Source: Cyanobacteriota bacterium (GTDB taxonomy: Bacteria; Cyanobacteriota; Cyanobacteriia; CACIAM-69d). Taken from it: 64,000 nt of DNA. The notes beneath the pieces are model-generated. The model made no database searches, was not told the DNA's origin, and saw only the letters and a list, made by a program, of their open reading frames with translations. Positions 1-8,364 of this stretch are shown here, piece after piece (the stretch's first letter is position 1; each line of letters begins with the position of its first letter). Position numbers and translations under genes: made by a program. The stretch lies in NCBI GenBank assembly GCA_022402445.1, contig JAKRSF010000004.1:443876-507875 (forward strand), in the 5' to 3' direction.

Positions 1-207
1 AATGCAATGGCCCAGCCCTGGGGTGCGATCGCCCGATTTCTGCCGCGCCAAACCCTGCCCTGCCAAGGCCCGATGGGTTGTGAGATCCTGGAGCGCCCGC
101 AGCAGATCATCAGACGCATTGGAGCGCTGGTGGGGTAGCCAGGTCTGAAACGAGGTCAGCAGCAGGGGCGGCGGCTTGGGGGTGGACGCCGTGGGTGGAT
201 CGGCCAT
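1..207 (-). CDS. Peptidase C15-like protein, N-terminal fragment
   Basis: Only the first 69 codons lie in the window; the gene runs off the left edge. From an ATG at 207 the frame is open to base 1. After a Pro-rich start it reads LLLTSFQTWLPHQRSNASDD, which resembles the opening strand of the pyroglutamyl-peptidase (C15) fold as found in cyanobacterial proteins. Family members remove N-terminal pyroglutamate, but the catalytic Glu, Cys and His all lie outside the window, so activity cannot be judged. It diverges from hisH with a 29-bp gap. The call rests on the N-terminal motif alone. Confidence 0.6.
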   Translation of the reverse strand, partial: MADPPTASTPKPPPLLLTSFQTWLPHQRSNASDDLLRALQDLTTHRALAGQGLARQKSGDRTPGLGHCI

Positions 208-236
208 GACCATTGAGAAAGGAAGGAGGTTGACCG

Positions 237-896
237 ATGGGGACCATCGCCGTAGTGGATTATGACATGGGCAATTTGCACTCCGCCTGTAAGGGGATTA
301 CGGAGGCGGGCGGCACCGCGATCGTCACGAATGTGGCGCGGGAGATTGAGCGGGCCGATGCGGTGCTGTTGCCTGGGGTGGGGGCCTTTGACCCGGCGGT
401 GGATCACCTGCGATCGCGCAATCTGGACCGGCCCATCCGGGAGGCGATCGCGGCGGGCAAGCCATTCTTGGGCATTTGTTTAGGGCTGCAAATTCTGTTT
501 GATGGCAGCGACGAGGGCACCGAACCGGGCCTGGGGATTGTGCCCGGTCGGGTGCGCCGCTTCCAGCCGGAGCCCGGACTCACGGTGCCTCACATGGGCT
601 GGAACCAGTTGACCCTCACCCAGCCGGACTCGGCCCTGTGGGCGGATCTGCCGACGGATCCGTGGATGTATTTCGTCCATTCCTACTATGTGGATCCGCG
701 CGATCGCGCCGCCCGGGCCGCCACCACCACCCACGGCCAGCAAACCGTCACCGCCGCCATCCACTGCGCCGCCCTCGGATCTGGCCGCAAAAATGTCATG
801 GCCGTCCAGTTCCACCCGGAAAAATCCGCCAGCTCGGGCCTGAAGGTCTTGGCAAATTTCGTGGCGATCGCCAACGCCATCCCCGCCCCCTGCTAG
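237..896 (+). CDS. hisH: Imidazole glycerol phosphate synthase, glutaminase subunit HisH
   Basis: This cytoplasmic class I glutamine amidotransferase releases ammonia from glutamine and passes it to HisF, which makes imidazole glycerol phosphate and AICAR in histidine synthesis. The product has 219 residues, close to the family norm. It starts VVDYDMGNLHS and contains the nucleophile elbow GICLGLQ with Cys81. The other triad members, His193 and Glu195, are in QFHPEKS. A purine-rich ribosome site (AAGGAAGGAGG) lies just upstream of the ATG. hisF is not adjacent, so the partner must be encoded elsewhere. Confidence 0.96.
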   Translation: MGTIAVVDYDMGNLHSACKGITEAGGTAIVTNVAREIERADAVLLPGVGAFDPAVDHLRSRNLDRPIREAIAAGKPFLGICLGLQILFDGSDEGTEPGLGIVPGRVRRFQPEPGLTVPHMGWNQLTLTQPDSALWADLPTDPWMYFVHSYYVDPRDRAARAATTTHGQQTVTAAIHCAALGSGRKNVMAVQFHPEKSASSGLKVLANFVAIANAIPAPC

Positions 897-991
897 CGAT
901 CATCTGGGCGGATCACCCCTCCGGCGGGGCGCGATCGTCCGGGAGCCGTCGTATCCTAAGGCTTGCCCCCAGCTCGTCGTGACTCCCGCCC

Positions 992-2719
992 ATGGCCGCC
1001 GCCCCCGATAGTTTCGTCCTCGATCTGGCCAAAGTCCTCAGCACCGCCGCCGCCGGTGGGTACCTGGCCAATCGCCTCAAGCAGCCGGTCCTGTTGGGCT
1101 ATATCCTGTGCGGCGTTGCGATCGGCCCCCTGGGATTCAAGCTCCTGACGGATCCGGACCAAATCCGCGCCCTGGCCCAATTGGGGGTTGCCTTTTTGCT
1201 CTTTGCCCTGGGGGTGGAATTTTCCCTGGCGGAGCTCAAGCGCATCAAGGATATCGCCCTCCAGGGCAGTTTGCTGCAAATCGGCGGCACCATGGCCGTC
1301 GTGGCGGCGGTCACCTTTGTCCTGGGCTGGACCGAAAGCTGGACCGAGGGGATTTTTGTGGGGGCGGTGCTGTCGCTATCGTCCACGGCGGTGGTCCTCA
1401 AAACCCTGACGGAGCGTGGCGAAACGGGGACGATCCACGGACAAATTGCCCTGGCGATTTTGATTGCTCAAGATCTGGCCCTCGGGCTCATGCTGGCGGT
1501 GCTGCCCGCCCTCCAGCAGCCCGATCGCATCCTCATGGCCCTACAATTGGCGGCCCTCAAGGCGGCGCTAGTGTTTCTGGCGGCCCTGGTGCTGGGGCGG
1601 TGGGTGGTGCCTCGGCTGATGGACGCGATCGCGGCGACCGAGAGCAAGGAGCTGCTGCTGCTGACCACGATCGCCCTGTGCCTTGGCGTCGCCTTGGGGA
1701 CCGCCTCCCTGGGCCTGTCGGTGGAAATGGGGGCCTTCATCGCCGGGTTGATGGTGTCCAATAGCGATCGCGCCGACCAGGCCCTCACCCGAATCCTGCC
1801 CCTGCGGGACACCTTTGCGAGCCTGTTTTTTGCCTCCATTGGCATGTTGATCGATCCCCTCGTCCTCTGGCAGAACGCGGGCATTGTTTTGGGGCTCGTG
1901 CTTCTGGTGATGGTTAGCAAAGCCCTGATTGTGTTCCCCATCGTCCTGCGCTTTGGCTACTCCTTCAAAACCGCCCTCAGCACCGCCGCCACCATTAACC
2001 AAATCGGCGAATTTTCCTTTGTGCTCCTGCTCCAGGGGGCGGCCCTGGGTCTGGTGGACGATCGCGCCTATCTGCTGCTGCTGGGCACCACGGCCATCAC
2101 CTTAGTCCTGTCCCCCCTGACCATGGCCAGCGCCCCCCACCTGGCGGAACGGCTGGAGCGGTTTTCGCCCCTGCGGCCCTGGATTGCGAAGTTGGAATCC
2201 CCCAAGGAAATTTCCGTGCCCGATCGCCTCAGTCACCATGTGGTGGTGGCGGGCTATGGGCGGGTGGGGCGCACGATTGTGAAAATTTTGCGGCGGCAGG
2301 GCTACCCGGTGCTGGTGCTGGAAAACAGCGAGGCGGCGGTGCGGCAACTGCGGCGCGATGGGGTGCCGTTCATCTATGGGGATGCCCATTCGGAACTGGT
2401 GCTGGAAAAAACTCACATCGATCGCGCCGTGGCCCTGGCGATCGCCCTGCCGGACCCGAGCAGTACGAAACTGCTCCTGGAACATGCCCTACATTTGGCC
2501 CCCGGCCTCGACGCGATCGCGCGGGTCCACGATCGGCGCGAGCTCGACACCCTGCTGCGGATGGGGGCCAAGGAGGTGGTGCAGCCGGAATTTGAAGCGG
2601 CATTGGAACTGAGCGCCCACCTGCTGCATCAACTGGGGGAACAGGAGGCGCAGATCCGCCAAACCATCGATCAGGTGCGCCTGAGTCGTTACTTTAAAGT
2701 GCGATCGGCCCCGGACTGA
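992..2719 (+). CDS. KefB/CPA2-type cation:proton antiporter with C-terminal RCK domain
   Basis: The protein is a 575-residue inner-membrane transporter. Residues 1 to about 390 hold a series of hydrophobic helices typical of the CPA2 Na+/H+ exchanger fold, including GYILCGVAIGPLG near the N-terminus and FLLFALGVEFSL. After a short linker, HHVVVAGYGRVGRTIVKIL begins a Rossmann-type TrkA-N (RCK) domain, which in relatives binds nucleotide or glutathione adducts and gates K+ or Na+ exchange. The likely role is K+ or Na+/H+ homeostasis; the ion cannot be told from sequence. It follows hisH by 95 bp and looks like its own transcription unit. Confidence 0.9.
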   Translation: MAAAPDSFVLDLAKVLSTAAAGGYLANRLKQPVLLGYILCGVAIGPLGFKLLTDPDQIRALAQLGVAFLLFALGVEFSLAELKRIKDIALQGSLLQIGGTMAVVAAVTFVLGWTESWTEGIFVGAVLSLSSTAVVLKTLTERGETGTIHGQIALAILIAQDLALGLMLAVLPALQQPDRILMALQLAALKAALVFLAALVLGRWVVPRLMDAIAATESKELLLLTTIALCLGVALGTASLGLSVEMGAFIAGLMVSNSDRADQALTRILPLRDTFASLFFASIGMLIDPLVLWQNAGIVLGLVLLVMVSKALIVFPIVLRFGYSFKTALSTAATINQIGEFSFVLLLQGAALGLVDDRAYLLLLGTTAITLVLSPLTMASAPHLAERLERFSPLRPWIAKLESPKEISVPDRLSHHVVVAGYGRVGRTIVKILRRQGYPVLVLENSEAAVRQLRRDGVPFIYGDAHSELVLEKTHIDRAVALAIALPDPSSTKLLLEHALHLAPGLDAIARVHDRRELDTLLRMGAKEVVQPEFEAALELSAHLLHQLGEQEAQIRQTIDQVRLSRYFKVRSAPD

Positions 2720-2727
2720 GCCGCGAC

Positions 2728-3585
2728 TTAGAGGGGGCGGGTCGGATCCAGCCATCGGGCAACTTCCCCGTAGAGCCGCTCCAAATCTCGATAGAAAAAC
2801 TCCTGCTTCACCCACTGGCCCAGGGCGTCCACGGGGCTGAAGTTGCCCCCCACCGGCCGCCAGTTCACGTCTTGCCCTAGGGGCGTCAGGTGGTTACCCG
2901 GTAGGGTTTTGAGGGTGAGGCTACCGGCGAAACGGGGTTCCAGTTGGCGGTAGATGCGCCCGGACTGGTCGAGGTCATCATTGCGGAAACGGATGAGTAG
3001 ATTGCGGCGGATGGGGTAGAGCCGCGCCGCGATCGCCTCTGTCTCGTCCGGGGTGGGGGCAAATTCGCGGTTGCCGCCATCGAGGAGATCCGCCGGGACG
3101 CTGCCGGGGATGGACCGCGCCACCGAATCCACCACCGATTCCAGCAGGGGCGCAAAGCGATCGCCCAGGGGCACCGCCCGCCGCGCCGAAAAATTATTGA
3201 AGGAAATAAAAACCGTCCCCGCGCGATCGCCCGCCGCCCCCTCACTGGCCAAGAGCAAATGCAGCTTGCAGCCCATACTGTGGCCCAGGCCATACACCGG
3301 CAGATATCGCCGCCGCACCTGCCCCGTTTCATAGAGCCAGCGCCGCGATCGCTCAAAAGCCTCCCCCACCGCCGCCGCGATCGCCCAATGGTCCAAACTG
3401 CCATTGAGGAACGGCGTCGCAATGATGCCATAGCCCCGCCGCGCCAGCTTCTCCAACAGCCAGCGGTAGGTCAACTGGGGAGCCGCCGCCACCAGCGCCC
3501 CCCCCAAAAAATGGATCAGCGCCACCGGCCTCGGCGGCACCAGCGTCCACACCCCATCCCGTTCTTGCCATTGCATAACCCACAT
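2728..3585 (-). CDS. DUF1350 family protein (alpha/beta-hydrolase-like)
   Basis: This 285-residue protein matches the DUF1350 family of cyanobacteria and plant plastids, whose function is unknown. The N-terminal block VALIHFLGGALVAAAPQLTY is characteristic. YGLGHSMGCKLHLLLA contains a GHSMG nucleophile elbow as in alpha/beta hydrolases, which suggests an esterase or lipase-like fold, but catalysis is not shown. The stop lies 8 bp from the end of the convergent antiporter gene. A second in-frame ATG at codon 4 is an alternative start. Confidence 0.85.
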   Translation of the reverse strand: MWVMQWQERDGVWTLVPPRPVALIHFLGGALVAAAPQLTYRWLLEKLARRGYGIIATPFLNGSLDHWAIAAAVGEAFERSRRWLYETGQVRRRYLPVYGLGHSMGCKLHLLLASEGAAGDRAGTVFISFNNFSARRAVPLGDRFAPLLESVVDSVARSIPGSVPADLLDGGNREFAPTPDETEAIAARLYPIRRNLLIRFRNDDLDQSGRIYRQLEPRFAGSLTLKTLPGNHLTPLGQDVNWRPVGGNFSPVDALGQWVKQEFFYRDLERLYGEVARWLDPTRPL

Positions 3586-3680
3586 CCTAATCGAAAAGGC
3601 AGTTTCCAGGAAAAGTGTGTGCCCGCGTACACTGCTTAGATAAGCTAGGAAAACCGCCTTCGTGAGACCTCAAAAACACC

Positions 3681-4490
3681 ATGATGCGTCGCAAGATTTT
3701 GATTGTCGCCAAAACCTATCCCAACATTAGCCGTAAGTATCGCGAAACCGTCTGTACGGCTGGACTGCTTTTAGATGACTCAGAGCAGCCTCTGCAATGG
3801 ATTCGGATCTACCCAGTCCGCTTCCGAGACCTAGACCAGGACCGGCGCTATAAACGCTGGAGCATTATCGAAGCCAATATTGAAAAAAATCCCAAAGACC
3901 CGCGCCGAGAAAGCTTCCGTATCGAGGACGAATCTATTGTCGTTATTCGTCAACTTGACACCAAAAATGCCTGGCAAGAGCGCCGTGCCATGCTTTTACC
4001 CTTCAAGGATCCCTCAATTCGAGCCATTCGAGAAGCGGGGCGATCACTAGGCTTAATCAAACCTAAAAGCATCAGTCGATTTTTGGTGAAACCAATTGAA
4101 CGCGATTGGACCCTCAGTCAGCAGGCAATTCTAGATCAGGGAGACTTGTTCCGTGAGGAGCAAGCATTCCTAGATCTTGAAAAAATTCCCTATCGTTTTC
4201 TGTATCAATTTGTAGATGAAGAAGATGCCCAACACAAATATTCCATTTTGGATTGGGAAATTTTGCAACTCTATCGAAATGTCAGAAATGTCTCTCGCGA
4301 TCGCTCGCTCCCCGAAAGAGAATCTGATGCCCTAGAGAAAATGAAGCAGAAATTGGAGGAGAAGTTTATGAGCAACGATATAGATCTGCATTTTATTGTG
4401 GGAAATCAACAGAAATATCCCAAAACCTTCATGATCATTGGACTTTTTTATCCTCAGTTGATAAAATCTCAGCAAATGAGTCTTTTTTAG
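3681..4490 (+). CDS. Uncharacterised protein paired with DUF488
   Basis: I do not recognise a named family in this 269-residue protein. It begins RRKILIVAKTYPNISRKYRE, is rich in charged residues (Arg, Glu, Asp), has no signal peptide or membrane segment, and is probably cytosolic. The middle has many Arg-Asp pairs (RFRDLDQDRRYKRW). The end holds a short charged helix and closes with QQMSLF. Its DNA is clearly more AT-rich than the flanks and has almost no HIP1 sites, which suggests recent acquisition. The DUF488 gene follows after 14 bp, so the two are almost certainly co-transcribed. Confidence 0.8.
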   Translation: MMRRKILIVAKTYPNISRKYRETVCTAGLLLDDSEQPLQWIRIYPVRFRDLDQDRRYKRWSIIEANIEKNPKDPRRESFRIEDESIVVIRQLDTKNAWQERRAMLLPFKDPSIRAIREAGRSLGLIKPKSISRFLVKPIERDWTLSQQAILDQGDLFREEQAFLDLEKIPYRFLYQFVDEEDAQHKYSILDWEILQLYRNVRNVSRDRSLPERESDALEKMKQKLEEKFMSNDIDLHFIVGNQQKYPKTFMIIGLFYPQLIKSQQMSLF

Positions 4491-4504
4491 TTGCCCGTGA
4501 ATCT

Positions 4505-4948
4505 ATGTCCGTACAAAATTCTGTATTCACGTTTGGATATGGGAATCGAAAAGACTATGGTGAACTTCTCTTCTTTCTGAAAACTTTTAACATTTCTGCG
4601 GTAATTGACGTGCGCCTTGTACCACGTGGTTGGAGTGCCCGTTGGAGTGCCCGTGCCCTAGAAACGCTGTGTCAGTCCGTGGGTATTCAATACCTTTCAA
4701 AAACAGCCCTGGGGAATGAGTCGGGTAAGCGGGATTGGATTCCGCCGGATCAAGAGCAGGCAGAGCAGGCTTTGCAGGAGGTGGCGGCGGTGGCGCGCCA
4801 GGGATCGGTGCTGCTGCTGTGTGCGGAACTGGATTGGCAGCGATGCCATCGGACGGAGGTGGCGGAGCGGTTACGGCAGAATTTTGGCTTTCCAGTTCAG
4901 CACCTGACACGATCGCCCGCCGCCCCGCCGGGAATATCCCCCCCCTAG
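4505..4948 (+). CDS. DUF488 family protein
   Basis: The 147-residue product shows the DUF488 pattern: an N-terminal strand FTFGYGNRKDYGELLFFL, then AVIDVRLVPRGWSARW, and the signature CAELDWQRCHR with its Cys-Glu and Cys-His-Arg residues near position 105. DUF488 proteins are widespread and mostly uncharacterised; the conserved CE...CHR block suggests a small-molecule or nucleic-acid active site. The gene starts 14 bp after the unknown 269-residue gene. Its first half is AT-rich like that neighbour, while its last 200 bases are as GC-rich as the surrounding genome. The Pro-rich last dozen residues may be non-conserved tail. Confidence 0.88.
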   Translation: MSVQNSVFTFGYGNRKDYGELLFFLKTFNISAVIDVRLVPRGWSARWSARALETLCQSVGIQYLSKTALGNESGKRDWIPPDQEQAEQALQEVAAVARQGSVLLLCAELDWQRCHRTEVAERLRQNFGFPVQHLTRSPAAPPGISPP

Positions 4949-5094
4949 GCATCAAAACGGTTCGCCGCCAGCCCAAGAGATCTGCCCAAAACCGTTACCT
5001 TAGAAAAGGCACGATCCCGCCTGACCCCACCGGGTCACCGTGGGGCAACGTTCCCTCATTTTTTGGATAGGCGGCGCGCGACGTAGGGGAATGT

Positions 5095-8000
5095 ATGGTC
5101 ACGGCATATGGAGAACCCCTGGCATCCATCTGGCAGGACGCCTTTTTATTGATTGCCGATTGGACGGATTCTGAGCGGGCCACGATTTTGGCGGTGAGTG
5201 AGGGCTGCTGCACGGCCCTGGGCTATGATCGCGCGGCCCTCGAAGGGCAACCCTGGCGATCGCTCCTGGTGGGGGGCAGTGAGCTGCGCGATCGCGCCTT
5301 TGCGGACTGCGGTCTCCACGGGCGCACCTTTCGGTTTGAGGCCACGATCCGCCAGGGGGATGGGCGATCGTGCAGCACCACCTGGTATGGGGCACCGGTC
5401 GCCGTGGATGCCCAGGGCCAGAGGGCGCTGCTGCTGTGGCTAGAGCCCCTGCATGGGCATGGCTCGGAGGCGGCGGCCTGTCCGGGAAAGGGGGGACTGG
5501 CGGCGGCCCTGGGGGGGGAGGACTATCGGCTGGCGGGGACGTTTGCCTGTCTGCACAGCCCCGACGGGAGCTATCACTATGTGTCCCTGGGGCTGGCCCA
5601 ACGGCTGGGCTGTCCGGCGGCGGCGCTGGTGGGGCAACCTCCTGGCCACTGGATCGATCCGCGCGATCGTGATCGCGTGCGGCTGGTGGCGGGCCATCCC
5701 ATTGTGCGGGGCGAGAAGCTGTCGCGATCGCTCTATCGCCTGCGGCCCCAGGGGGGGGAGTTGCTGTGGTTCGAGACGGACTACCGGCCCCTGTGGGCGG
5801 AAAATGGGCGATTATTGGGCATTTTTTCCATCTCCCAGGATGTGACCGATCGCATCTCCACCGCCCGCATGTTGGCCTGGGAGGACTGCACCACGGATCT
5901 GCTGATGCAGTTGTCGGCCCAGGTCCACCGCGATCGCCCCATTGAACCGCTCCTCCAGGGGCTGGTGGACGAGGTGGATCGGCTGCTCATGGGCGATCGC
6001 GTCGCCATCTACCGCCACCAGGGCCAGGGGCAATTCCAGCTCATGGCCGACTCCGCCGGGGCCACCCTCCTCGTCGAGCCGGAAGCCCTCTATCCGCGAC
6101 GGCAGCGCCCCGAAACCTCCGCCGCCACCCCGGACGCACCGCCCTCGCCGCCCCACCTGATCCTCACCGCCGCCGCCCTCCAGGGCTATTGCAACGGCCA
6201 GGTGTTTACCCTCGACGATCGCACCGACCCGGACCACCGCACCCCTGAAGGGACCAACCTCCTGGAGGCCGCCGCCGCCCACTGTGCCCTGGTGGTGCCA
6301 ATCCTCAAACCCCGCCTGCCGCCCCCGGAGACCGCCCCCGTGACGGAGCCCGACCCCAGCCGCGATCGCGGGCGGGAACTGTGGGGGCTTTTGGGGCTCT
6401 TTTCGATCCAGCCCCCCTGCATCTGGTCCGCCGAAGAGGTCAATGTCCTGCGCAAGGTGGCGGGCCATGTGGAACTCACCCTCACCCATGCGGACCTGCT
6501 GCGAACCCTGCGCACCAGCCAAGAAAGCTACGCCCTCGCCGTCCACGCCGCCAATGATGCCCTCTGGGACTGGGATCTCGATACCCACCAGGTCTACTAC
6601 TCCCCCCGCTGGCAAACCCTGCTGGGCTACGGGGATGCGGAACTGAGCACCTGGGAACCCCCGTGGCTGCCCCTGGTGCATCCGAACGATCGCGTGCGGT
6701 TCCAGGCGGCCCTGGAAGCCCACCTGAGCGGCCGCAGTGAATCCCTAGAGGGGGAATATCGCCTGAAGCACCGGGATGGCACCTACCAATGGATGCTGTG
6801 CCGGGGGGTGGCGGCCCGCGATCGCACCGGGCGGCCCCACCGCATGGCCGGATCGATCTCCGACATCCAAGCGCGCAAGCGGGCCGAGGCCCAACTGCTC
6901 CACGATGCCCTCCACGATGCCCTCACGGGCCTGCCCAACCGTGCCCTGTTTTTCGATCGCCTGGGGCAGGCATTGGCGGGGCTGCGGCGGCGATCGGGAC
7001 GGCCGTTTGCGATTCTGTGCCTGGATCTCGATCGCTTCAAACTGGTCAACGATGGCCTCGGGCACCTGACGGGCGATCGCCTGCTGATGGATCTGGCGGA
7101 ACGGCTGCAAACCTGCGTCGGCCCCGATGACACCGTGGCCCGCCTCAGTGGGGATGAATTCGCCATTTTGCTGGTGGATCTGGGGAGCGATCGCGTGCCC
7201 CTCCAGGTGGCCGCCGCCGTGCAGCAAACCCTGCGGACCCCCTTCAGCGTCGATGGCCACGCCCTCACCCTCACCGCCAGCATCGGCATCACCTACGGCC
7301 AGCCCACCTACAGCCATCCGGGGGAACTGCTGCGGGATGCGGACTTGGCCATGTACCGCGCTAAGGAACTGGGGGGCGCGCGCTACGCCGTCTTTGATCG
7401 GGCCATGCATGAACGGGCCTTGGCGCGGCTGGAGCTGGAGCGGGATCTGCGGCTGGCGATCGAGCGGGATGAACTGCTGCTGGAATATCAACCCCTGGTG
7501 GATCTCTACACGGGCCAACTGATCGGCGTTGAGGCCCTGGTGCGCTGGCAGCATCCTAGCTGGGGCCGCGTGAGTCCCGATCGCTTCATTCCCGTGGCGG
7601 AGGAAACCGGTGAGATTGTGCCCCTGGGGGAGTGGGTGCTGCGGACGGTGGGGCAGCAGTGGCGCACCTGGTGGGAGGAGGTCGAGGGGACGGGCGATCG
7701 CGATCGCCTGCGGCGGATGGAGGCGCTGACGGTCAATGTGAACCTGTCCGGGCGGCAGTTTGGCCAGCCGGATCTGGGGGCGACGATCCATCAACTGCTG
7801 GCGGAAACCCGGATGCCCCCCCGCTGCCTGAAGCTGGAAATTACGGAAAGTGCGGTGATGGCGGATGCTAAGCGGGCGGTGAAGGTGATGGCCCGCTTCC
7901 GGGAGTTGGGGATCGGGCTGGCGATCGATGATTTTGGCACGGGCTATTCGTCCTTGAGCTATCTCCAGCGGCTGCCGGTGGATACCCTCAAGGTGGATCG

Positions 8001-8304
8001 ATCCTTTGTGAGTGAAGATCCGACGCCGAACCATGGGGATTGGGCGATCGTGCGGGCGGTGGGGGCGCTGGCGGCGTCGTTGGGCCTGAAGGTGGTGGCC
8101 GAAGGGGTCGAGCAGCCGTGGCAGGTGGCGCGCCTTCGCCATTTGGGCTGTGCCTATGGCCAGGGGTTTGCCTTTGCGCGATCGCTCCCGGCGGATCAGA
8201 TTTTGCCGCTGATGGATCACGAGTTTGAGGCGGTGGCGATCGCCAATGGCCTCGCGGGGGAAGAGGGGATGCTGGGCCATGGCCTGGTGCCCCATCCCCT
8301 CTAG
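5095..8304 (+). CDS. PAS-PAS-GAF-PAS-GGDEF-EAL signalling protein
   Basis: This 1069-residue cytosolic protein has no membrane segment. In order it shows a PAS-like domain (about 10-120), a second PAS (about 142-255), a GAF region (about 265-475), a PAS with PAC tail (about 480-600), a diguanylate cyclase domain from about 601, and an EAL phosphodiesterase domain (about 785-1050). The cyclase signature reads SGDEF (685-689) instead of GGDEF. The EAL side looks intact: E813-A-L, NVNLSGRQF, LEITES, IDDFGTGYSSL and AEGVE. It therefore probably degrades cyclic di-GMP, with uncertain synthesis, in response to ligands of the sensory domains. Confidence 0.94.
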   Translation: MVTAYGEPLASIWQDAFLLIADWTDSERATILAVSEGCCTALGYDRAALEGQPWRSLLVGGSELRDRAFADCGLHGRTFRFEATIRQGDGRSCSTTWYGAPVAVDAQGQRALLLWLEPLHGHGSEAAACPGKGGLAAALGGEDYRLAGTFACLHSPDGSYHYVSLGLAQRLGCPAAALVGQPPGHWIDPRDRDRVRLVAGHPIVRGEKLSRSLYRLRPQGGELLWFETDYRPLWAENGRLLGIFSISQDVTDRISTARMLAWEDCTTDLLMQLSAQVHRDRPIEPLLQGLVDEVDRLLMGDRVAIYRHQGQGQFQLMADSAGATLLVEPEALYPRRQRPETSAATPDAPPSPPHLILTAAALQGYCNGQVFTLDDRTDPDHRTPEGTNLLEAAAAHCALVVPILKPRLPPPETAPVTEPDPSRDRGRELWGLLGLFSIQPPCIWSAEEVNVLRKVAGHVELTLTHADLLRTLRTSQESYALAVHAANDALWDWDLDTHQVYYSPRWQTLLGYGDAELSTWEPPWLPLVHPNDRVRFQAALEAHLSGRSESLEGEYRLKHRDGTYQWMLCRGVAARDRTGRPHRMAGSISDIQARKRAEAQLLHDALHDALTGLPNRALFFDRLGQALAGLRRRSGRPFAILCLDLDRFKLVNDGLGHLTGDRLLMDLAERLQTCVGPDDTVARLSGDEFAILLVDLGSDRVPLQVAAAVQQTLRTPFSVDGHALTLTASIGITYGQPTYSHPGELLRDADLAMYRAKELGGARYAVFDRAMHERALARLELERDLRLAIERDELLLEYQPLVDLYTGQLIGVEALVRWQHPSWGRVSPDRFIPVAEETGEIVPLGEWVLRTVGQQWRTWWEEVEGTGDRDRLRRMEALTVNVNLSGRQFGQPDLGATIHQLLAETRMPPRCLKLEITESAVMADAKRAVKVMARFRELGIGLAIDDFGTGYSSLSYLQRLPVDTLKVDRSFVSEDPTPNHGDWAIVRAVGALAASLGLKVVAEGVEQPWQVARLRHLGCAYGQGFAFARSLPADQILPLMDHEFEAVAIANGLAGEEGMLGHGLVPHPL

Positions 8305-8364
8305 TCTGATTGGGTCCGATCTGGTCCAATCTGATCTGATTCGGTAGCGGTGGATTGATCGCCC

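Noticed and set aside
5812-6723. Long minus-strand open frame inside the GGDEF/EAL gene
   Set aside because: It is the mirror of a GC-rich coding gene; the plus frame has clear PAS and GAF domains, while this one has no family and an odd His/Gly/Gln composition.
6745-8295. 516-codon minus-strand frame
   Set aside because: Antisense to the GGDEF and EAL domains, His/Gln-rich, no motif; a shadow produced by high GC.
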